Notes: generated from the letters alone by a model not told the origin. A DNA stretch of 64,000 nucleotides from Bordetella genomosp. 10 (GCF_002261225.1 NZ_NEVM01000005.1:1426001-1490000); one strand, 5' to 3'. Positions 22,688 through 32,260 are shown, counted from the stretch's first letter. Program-made: numbers and translations.

Positions 22688-25015
22688 ATGGGCAATGGAC
22701 GAGGCCTTTCCAACGCCGACGCGCGCACGCTGCTGGCGCAGCAGGGCTATAACGAGATCCGGGAACCGCCGCCGAGCCGCGTCCGGGCGATCCTGAAGCG
22801 CCTGTGGGGACCGATTCCCTGGATGCTGGAAACGGCGCTGGCGCTGGAGATCGCGCTGGGCAAGACGGTGGAGCCCGCGATCATCGCCGGCTGGCTGGCC
22901 TTCAGCGCCATCCTGGGGGGCGTGCAGGAACGCCGCGCGCAATCGGCGCTGGAACTCCTGCGCTCGCGGCTGCAAGTCAATGCGCGCGTGTTCCGCGACG
23001 GAAGCTGGACGCTCCTGCCGGCGCGCGAGCTCGTGCCCGGGGACCATATCGCCGTCGGCACGGGCGACCTGGTTCCCGCCGACTGCGTCATCGACGACGG
23101 AACGGTGGAGGTCGACCAGGCCGCCTTGACGGGCGAATCGACGCTCGTGGCGCGCGGTCAGGGCGAAACGATCTACTCGGGCTCGACGGTCCGGCGCGGC
23201 AAGGCGACCGGCGCCGTCACCGCGACCGGCGCGCACAGCTATTTCGGGCGCACGGCGGAATTGGTCCGCACCGCCGGTTCGGCCAGCCATCTCGAACGGT
23301 TGCTCTTCGCCGTGGTGCGCTACCTCGTGTCCGTCGACGCGGTGCTTGCCGCGATACTGGCGGCGGTCGCGCTGGCGCGCGGCGAGCCCCTGCTCCCGCT
23401 CATCCCTTTCTTCCTGATCCTCGTGACGGCCACCGTTCCCGTCACGATGCCGGCGGCGTTCACCGTGGCCAATGCCGTGGAAGCGCGCGCCCTGGCGAAG
23501 AAAGGCGTGCTCGTCACCGGCCTGTCCGCGGTCCAGGAAGCGGCGACGATGGACATATTGTGCGTCGACAAGACCGGCACGCTTACGCGGAACCGGCAGG
23601 CGATAGGCGGCATCCACGCCTTCCCCGGCGAGTCCGAACGGGAGGTCCTGGCCTGGGCGGCCGCGGCTTGCGACGAGTCCACGCAAAGCCCGCTCGACCT
23701 GGCGATCCTGAATGCCTTGCGGCAGCGGGCCATCCCGCCGCCGGCACGAGAGAAATTCGTTCCTTTCGATCCGGCGGCCAAGCGCTCGGAGGCGTACTTG
23801 CGGTCCGGCGATGACGGCGCGGCGGTCCGGGTCGTCCTCGGCTCCCCGACGGTCGTTGGATCGATGGCGACGCAGGCGCCCGACTTCACGGCGTGCGTCG
23901 AGGAACTGGCGGCCACCGGCGCGCGCGTCCTCGCCGTCGCGGCGGGACCCGAACACGATTTGCGGCTTCGCGGGCTGATCGCGCTTTCGGACACGCTGAG
24001 GGAAGACGCCCCCGCGCTCATTGAAAAGATCGAGGGGCTGGGCATCAAGGTATCGATGGTGACCGGCGACACCCTGGCGACCGCCGTCGCGATAGGCAAA
24101 CAGGCGGGGCTCGGGGATAACTTCGCCGATGCCGAAAAAGACCTGGACACGCCGCTTCGCTTCGACGGCTACGCCAACTGCTATCCGGAAGAAAAATTCC
24201 ATCTCGTCCAGGCCCTCCAGCGCGCGGGCTGGATCGTCGGCATGACCGGCGACGGCGTGAACGACGCGCCGGCCCTGAAGCAGGCCGAGGTCGGGATTGC
24301 CGTGCAAGCCGCCACCGACGTGGCGAAGGCGGCCGCCCAGGTCGTTCTCCTCGGCCCCGGGCTCGAAGGCATCGTCTCGGTGGTGTCGGGCGGGCGCCGC
24401 GTGTTTCGGCGCATGCTGACCTGGACCATCACCAAGGTCGCCCGCACCGTCGAGCTGGCCGCCTTGCTGACGTTCGGCTACATCGCGACCGGCTATTTCC
24501 TGACCCCGCTGGTTCTGATCGCCATCATCATCGTGTTGAACGACGTTGTCACCATCACCCTGGCCACCGACAGGGCCTGGGTGTCGTCCCGGCCGGAGCG
24601 GTGGAACATCCGGGAAATCGCGACGCTCGGCGGGATCCTGGCGGTCGGATGGCTGGCCCTGGCCTTCGCCATCCTCGGGTTCATGCTTACGGTATTGAAG
24701 CTGCCCCCCGCCCAGGTCCAGACGGCGATGTTCGCCTATCTGATGTATTCGGCCCAGGCGACCCTCTACATCGCCCGCACGCCGGACCGGCTCTGGTCAT
24801 TGCCGCCCGGCAGGTATGTCTGCGCGGCGACCCTGGGAAACGTCGTGCTGGCGAGCCTGCTGGCCGGCGGCGGCCTGCTGATGGCCGCCATTCCCGCCAT
24901 GCTGCTGGCGGGAATGCTGGGATCGGTCCTGCTGGCCGCCTTGCTGCTCGACCAGGTCAAGATCCGCTTCCTGCGCAAGACGGGCCGGGCGGAAAACCGG
25001 CGGCCACCGCCCTAA
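22688..25015 (+). CDS. P3A-type (plasma-membrane H+-ATPase-like) P-type ATPase under a fluoride riboswitch
   Basis: A 775-residue ion pump. The phosphorylated Asp294 is in DKTGTLT, the actuator loop TGES is at 148-151, the membrane motif PVTMPAAFTVANAVEARAL is near 251, and the hinge MTGDGVNDAPALKQAE carries Asp522 and Asp526. About ten transmembrane helices; a conserved LND (VLNDVVTITLATD) in the sixth helix matches the proton-binding Asp position of P3A pumps. No N-terminal metal-binding domain and no CPC motif, so it is not a heavy-metal pump. Its place under a fluoride riboswitch suggests it rebuilds the proton gradient dissipated by HF entry or by fluoride/proton exchange. It overlaps the convergent GGDEF-EAL gene by 4 bp. 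Confidence 0.88.
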   Translation: MGNGRGLSNADARTLLAQQGYNEIREPPPSRVRAILKRLWGPIPWMLETALALEIALGKTVEPAIIAGWLAFSAILGGVQERRAQSALELLRSRLQVNARVFRDGSWTLLPARELVPGDHIAVGTGDLVPADCVIDDGTVEVDQAALTGESTLVARGQGETIYSGSTVRRGKATGAVTATGAHSYFGRTAELVRTAGSASHLERLLFAVVRYLVSVDAVLAAILAAVALARGEPLLPLIPFFLILVTATVPVTMPAAFTVANAVEARALAKKGVLVTGLSAVQEAATMDILCVDKTGTLTRNRQAIGGIHAFPGESEREVLAWAAAACDESTQSPLDLAILNALRQRAIPPPAREKFVPFDPAAKRSEAYLRSGDDGAAVRVVLGSPTVVGSMATQAPDFTACVEELAATGARVLAVAAGPEHDLRLRGLIALSDTLREDAPALIEKIEGLGIKVSMVTGDTLATAVAIGKQAGLGDNFADAEKDLDTPLRFDGYANCYPEEKFHLVQALQRAGWIVGMTGDGVNDAPALKQAEVGIAVQAATDVAKAAAQVVLLGPGLEGIVSVVSGGRRVFRRMLTWTITKVARTVELAALLTFGYIATGYFLTPLVLIAIIIVLNDVVTITLATDRAWVSSRPERWNIREIATLGGILAVGWLALAFAILGFMLTVLKLPPAQVQTAMFAYLMYSAQATLYIARTPDRLWSLPPGRYVCAATLGNVVLASLLAGGGLLMAAIPAMLLAGMLGSVLLAALLLDQVKIRFLRKTGRAENRRPPP

Positions 25016-28000
25016 CGGCCGGCGCCGTCCGCCTTTTGTCCCTGCAGCATCGCGGCGATCATCCGCTTGCGCGCCAGCGTATAGGCGGGGCTGCGCAGGC
25101 CGAACGCCATCGCGCTGGCGATCAGGTCGGAGACGGCCGCGGCCACCGCCGGCGCGGCGAGCGGCAAGGTCGTCAGGAACCTGCACATATCCTCGACCAG
25201 GCCATGCTTGGACGGCAGGTCCGGCGTCCTGTCGAGCAGGACGTGCATGGCCTCTTCCCATATCAGCAGTTCCGCCAGCCGGCTCTGCGTGCTCGAGGAC
25301 TGGAACGGCTCGATGACGCGCGGCGCCTGCCGCAGGAACCAGTCTTCCAGTGCCGGGGCCGGCATGGGTCGGGCGATCACGAAGCCTTGCACGCAGTCGG
25401 CGCCCAGGATGGTGATGGCTTCCAGCAGGTCGCTGTCCTCCACGCCCTCGACGATGACCTTCTTGCCCAGGCCATGGCCCAGGCGGGTCAACTGGTAGAC
25501 GAAGCGCAGGGTGTTGAACGGTTCGCGCTCGGTATGGCTGACGATGCTGCGATCGATCTTGATGATGTCGAACGGCATCTCGCGCAGCCGCGCCAGGCTG
25601 CTGTAGCCCGAGCCCAGGTCGTCCTCGGCCAGCTTGACGCCCAGCGCCTTGTAGCGCAGCAGCGCCTCCACCACATTCACGCTGGATGAGATTTCCTCGC
25701 CTTCCAGCAGCTCCAGGGTCAGCGCGCCCGGCGGGCAGGCGTATTCCCGCAGGGCGCGGCCGGTGGCCTTCACGTAGCGCTCGTCCTCCAGGGCCGCGGT
25801 CGGCAGGTTGACGGCGATGTCCAGCGCGATGCCCTTGCGCAGCCACTCGGCGCGCTGTTTCAGCGCCTGGTCCAGGCCCTTGACGTACAGCTTCAGGAAA
25901 TCCTCGGAAGACAGGGCCGGGAAGAACTCCGCGGGCGTGAGGACCATTCCGGTGTCGCGCAGCCGGGCCAGGGCCTCGACCTTGATGACCTGGCCGGTGC
26001 GCAGATCCACCACCGGCTGGTAGTACATCTCCAGGCCATCCTTCTGCAACAGTTCGAGCCAGCGGCGGCGCGTCGTGTACGGAATGGCGATGGCCGGTCC
26101 GCTCCAGGTCTCCAGGCGGCTGATGCCGAAGGCGAGCAGCGACTGCACCTGGGTCAGGAAAAAATCCTGCTCCTGGGAGGACAGCCCGCCCGGCAGCCGG
26201 CAATACAGCGCCAGCACCGAGATCACCGTCTGGCTGTTGGGCGACACCAGCGGAATGGAAATGCTGGAGCGTATGCCCTTGGGCCCGACGACGGTGCGCC
26301 AGGCGCGGACCTTCTCGTCCGTGAAATAGTTCAGACTGCGGTGGATGACGCCGGCGTTCCATGCCTGCTCGGTCGGCCCGGGCTTCAGGGGATTCTCGCC
26401 CGCCGCGAGCCAGTCGAGCTGTTGGCGCTCGATGGCGTCGAGGAATTCGGTCATGCCGGCGCCGGCCTGGGCCTCGACCTTCAGCAGATTGCGCTCGTCG
26501 GGGCGCAGGAAGATGGCGCCCGTGATGCCGTCGTGGTTGCTCAGGATCTCCGCGGTCTGGGTAATGAGGTCGGTGTAGTTGCGCGCATTCCAGGACAGTT
26601 CGCTGATCCTGGACAGCGTCTCCTGCCGCCCGGCCTGGATCTGCTGCGCGGCCTGCATCTGCCAGCCCAGGTCCTTGAGCAGGCGGCGGTTCAGCACGGA
26701 CAGCGCCTGGCCGTGCTGGGTGGTGTCGATGTGCTCGCGCAGGATGGCGTAGAGCGAATCCAGGCTATGGACCAGGTTTTCCCGCGACAGGCCGCAGATG
26801 GCGTGGATGCGGCCCACGTGCATCGCGATGCCGTGGTGCTGGTCGGCGGTCAGGTGCGGGGAACAGAGCTGCGCCAGGTTCTCCGCCTGCTTCTTTTTCA
26901 GGTGCGCGAGTTCCGCCGGCGAAAGGCTGTTGATCAGGTGCTCCGCGCCGGGCATGCGCGAGAGGTTTTCGTAGAACTGCTCGACGATGGCCGACAGATG
27001 CGGCCCCACGGCTTCGCTGAGGCGCGCCAGGGCCGGCTCGGCGGGCGCGCCGTACAGCGGGGAAGACCTGTCCTCGGCCAGCGCCGGCTTCGCGTGCCTG
27101 GCCGCCGCCGAGCCGGGGACAGCCTGCTCGGGCGGGCCGGACGGCGGCGCGTAGAAGCGGATCTGGCTCTCGCCGGCGTCCTTCGCGCGGTACATCGCGA
27201 TGTCCGCGTGGTGCAGCAGGGTTTCGAGGTCCGTCCCGTCTTCGGGATAGATGGCGACGCCGATGCTCGCGCCCAGGTCGATCCGGGTCGTCGGGTCCCC
27301 TTGCAGGTAGAAAGGCGCGCACAGCACGTGCAGGATGCGCTCGGCGGCGGCGGTGACCTCCCGCGTGTTGCCGTGCCGGACGACGACCACGAATTCGTCG
27401 CCGCCCAGGCGGCCGACGAAGTCCAGGCCGCGCACGGCGCGCTGCAGGCGGGAGGCGACCTGGCGCAACATGGCGTCGCCGATCAGGTGGCCTTGCGTGT
27501 CGTTGATCTGCTTGAATCGGTTCAGGTCGATGAAAAGCAGCGAGAAGTGCGAGTCGTTGCGCCGCACCTCGTCCATCACCCGGCCGAACTCCAGCTCGAA
27601 CCGGGCCCGGTTGGGCAGGCCGGTGAGCGCGTCGTGATACGCCAGCTTCTGGATGCTGCGCTGCATGTCCTCGTGCTCGAAGGCCAGCGTGCACAGGCGC
27701 AGGCAGATCTCGGCGATCTGGTGGTCGAAGGGCGTGGGCTCGTGCGGGCGTCTGTAGTAGAAAGCGAGGCTGCCCAGCACGCGGCCGTCGCGGCGCTTGA
27801 TAGGCTGCGACCAGCACGTGCGCAGGCCCAGCGGCGCCACCAGGGTTCGAAAATCGCGCCAGTTGGGATCGGTCTCGATGTCGCGCGTGAGGTGGGGCCT
27901 GCCGTAGGTCATCGCCACGCCGCAGGTGCCCACGGTCGGGCCGATCTGCTCGCCGTCGACGCCCTCGTTGTAGCTGGATGGCAGGCTCGGCGAGGCCAGC

Positions 28001-28227
28001 GGCCGCATCCGCTGGTGCTCGTCCAGGCGCAGCGTGCTGGCGATGATCTGGGGCGCCAGCCGCTCCACCTCGGAGCACAAGGCATACATGATGTCGGTCA
28101 GCGGCGCATTGCTGGCCATGAGCTCCAGAATGGCGTCCTGCAGGGTCAGGAAAGACATGACTTCAGACGCTGGCGACGAATGGCCGTCCAGCGGCGTGGG
28201 CGCCTGGGAAGACGTTCCTGCGTTCAT
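25012..28227 (-). CDS. GAF-GGDEF-globin-GAF-EAL cyclic-di-GMP turnover protein
   Basis: A 1071-residue cytosolic signalling protein. An N-terminal GAF domain (about 25-185) precedes a GGDEF domain with an intact GGDEF at 275-279 and CxxDLNRFKxIND-like metal site. Residues about 395-500 look like a globin-coupled sensor: VGRIHAICGL places His475 in the proximal haem position. A second GAF (about 535-705) is followed by EAL (EALARL at 751, Asp869-Asp870 in EDDLGSGYSS, VIVEGVED near 908), with its main catalytic residues retained, and a helical tail of about 95 residues. Both synthesis and breakdown of c-di-GMP are possible, gated by oxygen or nitric oxide. The globin between GGDEF and EAL is an unusual order. 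Confidence 0.85.
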   Translation of the reverse strand: MNAGTSSQAPTPLDGHSSPASEVMSFLTLQDAILELMASNAPLTDIMYALCSEVERLAPQIIASTLRLDEHQRMRPLASPSLPSSYNEGVDGEQIGPTVGTCGVAMTYGRPHLTRDIETDPNWRDFRTLVAPLGLRTCWSQPIKRRDGRVLGSLAFYYRRPHEPTPFDHQIAEICLRLCTLAFEHEDMQRSIQKLAYHDALTGLPNRARFELEFGRVMDEVRRNDSHFSLLFIDLNRFKQINDTQGHLIGDAMLRQVASRLQRAVRGLDFVGRLGGDEFVVVVRHGNTREVTAAAERILHVLCAPFYLQGDPTTRIDLGASIGVAIYPEDGTDLETLLHHADIAMYRAKDAGESQIRFYAPPSGPPEQAVPGSAAARHAKPALAEDRSSPLYGAPAEPALARLSEAVGPHLSAIVEQFYENLSRMPGAEHLINSLSPAELAHLKKKQAENLAQLCSPHLTADQHHGIAMHVGRIHAICGLSRENLVHSLDSLYAILREHIDTTQHGQALSVLNRRLLKDLGWQMQAAQQIQAGRQETLSRISELSWNARNYTDLITQTAEILSNHDGITGAIFLRPDERNLLKVEAQAGAGMTEFLDAIERQQLDWLAAGENPLKPGPTEQAWNAGVIHRSLNYFTDEKVRAWRTVVGPKGIRSSISIPLVSPNSQTVISVLALYCRLPGGLSSQEQDFFLTQVQSLLAFGISRLETWSGPAIAIPYTTRRRWLELLQKDGLEMYYQPVVDLRTGQVIKVEALARLRDTGMVLTPAEFFPALSSEDFLKLYVKGLDQALKQRAEWLRKGIALDIAVNLPTAALEDERYVKATGRALREYACPPGALTLELLEGEEISSSVNVVEALLRYKALGVKLAEDDLGSGYSSLARLREMPFDIIKIDRSIVSHTEREPFNTLRFVYQLTRLGHGLGKKVIVEGVEDSDLLEAITILGADCVQGFVIARPMPAPALEDWFLRQAPRVIEPFQSSSTQSRLAELLIWEEAMHVLLDRTPDLPSKHGLVEDMCRFLTTLPLAAPAVAAAVSDLIASAMAFGLRSPAYTLARKRMIAAMLQGQKADGAGR

Positions 28228-28484
28228 TCGATGCGGCCTCTGGAATGGCGGTCGAATGGGAAGCTTGCAAGGAGTTTAGCCGGTATGCGGCTGCCAGCCT
28301 GTCTCTCGACAGAGAAGGAGTATTTTCCATCGCCATATGCATCCGCGGCCCACCCCGGGATGTCTTGTTTTCCGATTATTTTCTAGAAACTGAATAGAAG
28401 CACACCGGAAGCATACTTTACTAATAGCGACGGACGTGGACACGCCCTGTTCGCGGGCCTGCGGCTATATAGGGCAAAAAACAA
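28228..28484. other. AT-rich intergenic region between the c-di-GMP gene and the ferritin-like gene
   Basis: No gene is visible in the 316 bp between 28227 and 28544. The part from about 28310 to 28475 is clearly AT-richer than its surroundings (CCGATTATTTTCTAGAAAC) and must contain the promoter of the c-di-GMP gene. The rest is occupied by the terminator of the ferritin-like gene. Confidence 0.5.
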
Positions 28485-28514
28485 AAGGACTTATCGACAT
28501 ATAAATAAGCCCTT
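28476..28514 (-). terminator. Rho-independent terminator of the ferritin-like gene
   Basis: On the minus strand AAGGGCTTAT (28514-28505) pairs with ATAAGTCCTT (28494-28485; one G-U pair) over a 10-nt loop and is followed by TTGTTTTTT. It lies 30 bp after the stop at 28544. Confidence 0.8.
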
Positions 28515-28543
28515 GATTTTATTGAATTAATCGATGGTTTTCA

Positions 28544-29401
28544 TTATGCCCTCGGCGCAGCGGCGGAAGCGCCATTGCCCGCACCGGACCGGGCGGACCA
28601 ATACCAGGACAGGGGTTTTACGACGCCGGTGGCGGCGACGACCAGGCCGCGTTGGATCGAGGCGGGAAGGTCCAGCGGCTTGAGCAGCATTTTCATGCTC
28701 ATGTCGATGGGCAGGGTGTGCGCCAATAGCGCGCCGGCCCGCTTGATGCGCGCTTCGCCGGACGCCTGGATATCGGCGCTATCCGGATACAGCCCGGCCA
28801 GCACGTGCCGCATCGCGATTTTCTCGTCCTCGTTGCGGACTTCCAGGACCCGGCGCAGCAGCGCGCGGAAAATGGGGAGACGGCCCAGTTTCTCGGCCTC
28901 GTTGTACTGTTTGAAATAACCGAAAAAGTGCTTGTAGTGATGCACTTCGTCGGTATAGATATTCTTGGCGATTTTCGCGAGCACCTCTTCGCCGGTGCTC
29001 TCGCTGATCGCGCGGTACAGGGTCGACGTGCCGGTTTCTATCACGCAGCGCGCCACCAGCTCCAATACCCGCGTAGGCTCGAATTGCTCGTAGGAGCAGG
29101 TCTTGGAATATTCCTCGAAGAAACTGCCGAAGGCGGCGTCCCAGTCGAATTCCGGCCATACCCGGGCGATATAGGCCCGCAGCGCCCGGCCGTGCTGCAA
29201 TTCCTCCGGCTCCCACTCGTCGCGCAGCCAGGCGCAAAGCGGCTCGTCTCCCTCGAAGAAGGTCACCAAATTGCGGGAATACAGATCCGAGCCGCTTTCG
29301 ACGAAGGACGCGGCGCACAAGATGAGCAGCAAGTCCTCATCGGCCCTTGCACGCTGCACATCAACCCCTGAGAAATCGATTTCTTCGACGTGCCATCGCA
29401 T
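28544..29401 (-). CDS. Ferritin-like di-iron-fold protein of unknown function
   Basis: A 285-residue helical protein. Two carboxylate/His metal motifs, EPEELQHG (near residue 65) and TDEVHHYKHF (near residue 152), plus Glu residues in FVESGS and VIETGTS, give the EExxH pattern of ferritin-like di-iron proteins such as acyl-ACP desaturases. A C-terminal stretch (residues about 240-270) contains a hydrophobic segment (GLVVAATGVVKPLSWYW). No signal peptide. It is a single-gene unit with its own terminator. Substrate and role are unknown; lipid or peroxide chemistry is possible. Confidence 0.75.
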   Translation of the reverse strand: MRWHVEEIDFSGVDVQRARADEDLLLILCAASFVESGSDLYSRNLVTFFEGDEPLCAWLRDEWEPEELQHGRALRAYIARVWPEFDWDAAFGSFFEEYSKTCSYEQFEPTRVLELVARCVIETGTSTLYRAISESTGEEVLAKIAKNIYTDEVHHYKHFFGYFKQYNEAEKLGRLPIFRALLRRVLEVRNEDEKIAMRHVLAGLYPDSADIQASGEARIKRAGALLAHTLPIDMSMKMLLKPLDLPASIQRGLVVAATGVVKPLSWYWSARSGAGNGASAAAPRA

Positions 29402-29505
29402 GGCAGTTCGCTACCTCGAATCGTGCGGATTTCAGGCTTTACGTGTGACGATACGACAGCATGGCGCCCTCGGGCAAGGTCTCTTTCCCCTTCCCTTGTT
29501 TCCAT

Positions 29506-30903
29506 CTACTTCGCCAGTGCCGCCACCGCCGCGCGGAACGCCGCATAGGCCTGTTCTTCCTGGACGTGCCGGCCGCCGCGCACGCGCCAGCGGCCCGCCG
29601 TCATGACATCCTTCACGCAGGCGCGGCCGCCCGCGAATATCCAGCTATCCAGCGCCGCGTCCTGCGCACGCTCGACCAGCGCGGGATGGTCGGGATCCAG
29701 CACCACCCAGTCCGCGCGGCCGCCCGGCGCCAGGCCGGCGTCCGGCATTCCCAGCGCGCGCCTGCCGCCCTCCAGGGCCCCCTCCAGCATGGCCCGCCCC
29801 GCCGAGGCATGCGCGGCGGTGGCAAGGACGGCGCGGCGCTGCCATTGCAGGCGCTGGCTGTATTCCAGCATGCGCAACTCGTCCGCGGCATCGACGGTCA
29901 CGTGGCTGTCCGACCCGATGGCCCAGCGCGACGGCCCGGCGGCATCCAGGTAGGCCCGCGCCGGAAAGATGCCGTCGCCCAGGTTCGCCTCCGTCGTCGG
30001 GCACAGGCCCACCACCGCGCCGCTGGCGGCCATGCGCGCCACTTCGGCCGGGTCGACGTGGGTCGCATGCACCAGGCACCAGCGCCCATCCACCGGCAGG
30101 TGGTCGTAGAGCCATTGCACCGGCCGCTGCCCGGACCATTGCAGGCAATCGTCGACCTCGCCCTGCTGCTCGGCGATGTGCACGTGCACCGGCGCCGCCG
30201 GATCCAGCGCGTCCAGCGCGGCCAGGCCTTCCAGCATCTCCCGGCCCTCGACGGCGCGCAAGGAATGAAACGCCATGCCCACGCGCACATCGCGCGACGA
30301 CGCGCCCGCGTAGGCATCGTGCAGATCCGCGACCAGGCGCACATACCCGTCCACCGCATGCAGGAACCGCCGCTGCCCCGGCTTCGCCGGCTGGCCGCCG
30401 AAGCCGCCGTGCCGGTACAGCACCGGCAGCAGGGTCAGGGCCATGCCGCTGTCGGCCGCGGCCTGGGCCAGCCGATGCGACATCTCGCCCGGATTCGCGT
30501 ACGGCCCGCCGTCGAGGTCGTGGTGCAGGTAGTGGAATTCGGCCACTCCCGTATAGCCCGCCTTCAGCATCTCCACATACAGCCAGCGAGCGATCGCGTG
30601 CATCCGTTCGGGGGTCATGCTGCCCGCATGCCGGTACATCAGCTCGCGCCAGGTCCAGAAGCTGTCCTGCGGGTGCCCGCGGAACTCCGTCAGGCCGGCC
30701 ATGGCGCGCTGGAAGGCATGCGAATGCGCGTTGGGCATGCCGGCGATGACGGGGCCGCGCAGCGTCTCGGCGCCGGCGGGGCAGGCCTGTTGCCGCTGCA
30801 CCTGGGCGATGCGTCCCTGGCCGTCCACGGTAAGCACCACATCGGCGGCCCACCCGTCGGGCAGCAACGCGGAAGACGCGAAATAACGCATGGTGTTTTC
30901 CAT
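29506..30903 (-). CDS. hutF: Formimidoylglutamate deiminase HutF
   Basis: Amidohydrolase that turns N-formimidoyl-L-glutamate into N-formyl-L-glutamate and ammonia, the fourth step of the five-step histidine degradation route. The 465-residue protein shows the metal site of the superfamily (MPNAHSHAFQR), HVHIAEQ, LVHATHVD and IGSDSHVTVD. Start at 30903 is 1 bp from the hutI stop; a second ATG four codons on (30891) has GGAAAA before it and may be the true start. Its product needs HutG (N-formylglutamate deformylase), which is not in this window. Confidence 0.94.
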   Translation of the reverse strand: MENTMRYFASSALLPDGWAADVVLTVDGQGRIAQVQRQQACPAGAETLRGPVIAGMPNAHSHAFQRAMAGLTEFRGHPQDSFWTWRELMYRHAGSMTPERMHAIARWLYVEMLKAGYTGVAEFHYLHHDLDGGPYANPGEMSHRLAQAAADSGMALTLLPVLYRHGGFGGQPAKPGQRRFLHAVDGYVRLVADLHDAYAGASSRDVRVGMAFHSLRAVEGREMLEGLAALDALDPAAPVHVHIAEQQGEVDDCLQWSGQRPVQWLYDHLPVDGRWCLVHATHVDPAEVARMAASGAVVGLCPTTEANLGDGIFPARAYLDAAGPSRWAIGSDSHVTVDAADELRMLEYSQRLQWQRRAVLATAAHASAGRAMLEGALEGGRRALGMPDAGLAPGGRADWVVLDPDHPALVERAQDAALDSWIFAGGRACVKDVMTAGRWRVRGGRHVQEEQAYAAFRAAVAALAK

Positions 30904-30904
30904 C

Positions 30905-32164
30905 TCACAAGACGTGTTCGACGCCGCGGCGCAGGATGCGCGCGGGCTCGTGCGTGCCGTGGCTGTAGCAAAGCTCGGCCAGCTCGGGCACCTTCCAGAA
31001 GACCAGGTCCGCCCACTTGCCCGGCGCCAGGCTGCCCGCCTCGTCCTGCAGGCCCAGGGCGCGCGCGGCGGCGTGCGTCACGCCGTTCAGCGCCTCGGCC
31101 GGCGTCAGGCGGAACAACGTGCACGCCATGTTCAGCATCAGCAGCAAGGACGCGAAAGGCGACGTGCCGGGATTGCAGTCGGTCGCCACCGCCATGGGCA
31201 CGCCATGCCGGCGCAGCAGGTCCACCGGCGGCACGTGCGTATCGCGCAGGAAGTAATACGCGCCCGGCAGCAGCACCGCCACCGTGCCCGCCGCCGCCAT
31301 GGCGCGGGCGCCGTCCTCGTCCAGGTGCTCCAGGTGGTCCGCCGACAAGGCCCGGTGCCGCGCGCCCAGCGCCGCCGCGCCGCACAGGCTCAGTTGCTCG
31401 GCATGCACCTTCACGGGCAGGCCCGCCGCCGCGGCGGCGCGGTAGACCCGCTCGGCCTGCGCGGCGTCGAAGCCGATGTTTTCATGGAAGACGTCCACGG
31501 CATCCGCCAGGCCCAGGCGCGCGGCCTCGGGCAACACCCGCGCGCAGACGAAGTCGATGTAGTCGTCCGCGCGGCCGGCATATTCGGGCGGCAGGGCATG
31601 CGCGCCCAGGAAGGTGGTGCGCACGGTCACGGGCAGGCTCGCGCCCAGCGTGCGCGCCGCGCGCAGCATGGCCAGTTCGGTGTCGCGGTCCAGGCCGTAG
31701 CCCGACTTGATCTCGACGGTGGTCACGCCCTCGCGCATCAGGGCGCGCAGCCTGGGCAGCGCCTGCGCGGCCAACGCGTCCTCGCCCGCCTGCCGCGTGG
31801 CCCGCACCGTGGAGGCGATGCCGCCGCCGGCGCGCGCGATGTCCTCGTAGGAAGCGCCGTTCAGGCGCATCTCGAATTCCTTGGCGCGCGATCCGGCGTA
31901 CACCAGATGGGTATGGCAATCGATGAGACCGGGCGTGATCCAGGCTTCCTCCGCGTCGATCACCCGGCGGCCCGACCCCGGTTCGCCGCCGCCCGCCGCG
32001 GCCGGCGCCCGTGACGCCGCGCCTATCCAGCCGATGCGGCCGTCCCGCAGCACCATCGCATCCGCGTGCCCGATGACGCCATAGGGCGCATCGACGCCGG
32101 GATCGAAGCTGGCGATGCGCGCATTGACGATAAGCACTTCGCCGCTTTCGGTTTCATCTGTCAT
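30905..32164 (-). CDS. hutI: Imidazolonepropionase HutI
   Basis: Amidohydrolase that opens 4-imidazolone-5-propanoate to formimidoylglutamate. The 419-residue protein carries [46 protein letters not shown] and [10 protein letters not shown], all hallmarks of HutI. The ATG at 32164 has GGGG at about ten bases; an upstream ATG at 32224 would add 20 residues of Ala/Arg-rich leader not found in the family. It is the first gene of the leftward hutI-hutF unit and faces the HutC operator. Confidence 0.94.
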   Translation of the reverse strand: MTDETESGEVLIVNARIASFDPGVDAPYGVIGHADAMVLRDGRIGWIGAASRAPAAAGGGEPGSGRRVIDAEEAWITPGLIDCHTHLVYAGSRAKEFEMRLNGASYEDIARAGGGIASTVRATRQAGEDALAAQALPRLRALMREGVTTVEIKSGYGLDRDTELAMLRAARTLGASLPVTVRTTFLGAHALPPEYAGRADDYIDFVCARVLPEAARLGLADAVDVFHENIGFDAAQAERVYRAAAAAGLPVKVHAEQLSLCGAAALGARHRALSADHLEHLDEDGARAMAAAGTVAVLLPGAYYFLRDTHVPPVDLLRRHGVPMAVATDCNPGTSPFASLLLMLNMACTLFRLTPAEALNGVTHAAARALGLQDEAGSLAPGKWADLVFWKVPELAELCYSHGTHEPARILRRGVEHVL

Positions 32165-32246
32165 GGCAGCGCCCCTTGACCCGGCCGGGGCGCGGGCTGC
32201 GCGGTCCGTACTCGGGTTTTCCATAGCCGGATCGTACTTGCCTATA

Positions 32247-32260
32247 CTTGTATATTCAAG
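32247..32260. promoter_or_regulatory. HutC operator in the divergent hutI-hutC region
   Basis: CTTGTATATTCAAG is a nearly perfect palindrome of the type bound by the GntR-family repressor HutC (core CTTGTATA). It lies 83 bp upstream of the hutI ATG and 53 bp upstream of hutC, so one bound dimer could repress both directions until urocanate releases it. Match is from memory of Pseudomonas hut sites. Confidence 0.72.

Noticed and set aside
22145..24307. A 720-codon minus-strand frame opposite the P-type ATPase
   Set aside because: Antisense shadow; also crosses riboswitch 2 and its operon.
26341..28386. A 681-codon plus-strand frame opposite the c-di-GMP gene
   Set aside because: Antisense to a multidomain protein with intact GGDEF and EAL motifs.
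29461..31710. A 749-codon plus-strand frame opposite hutF/hutI
   Set aside because: Shadow of two unmistakable hut genes.
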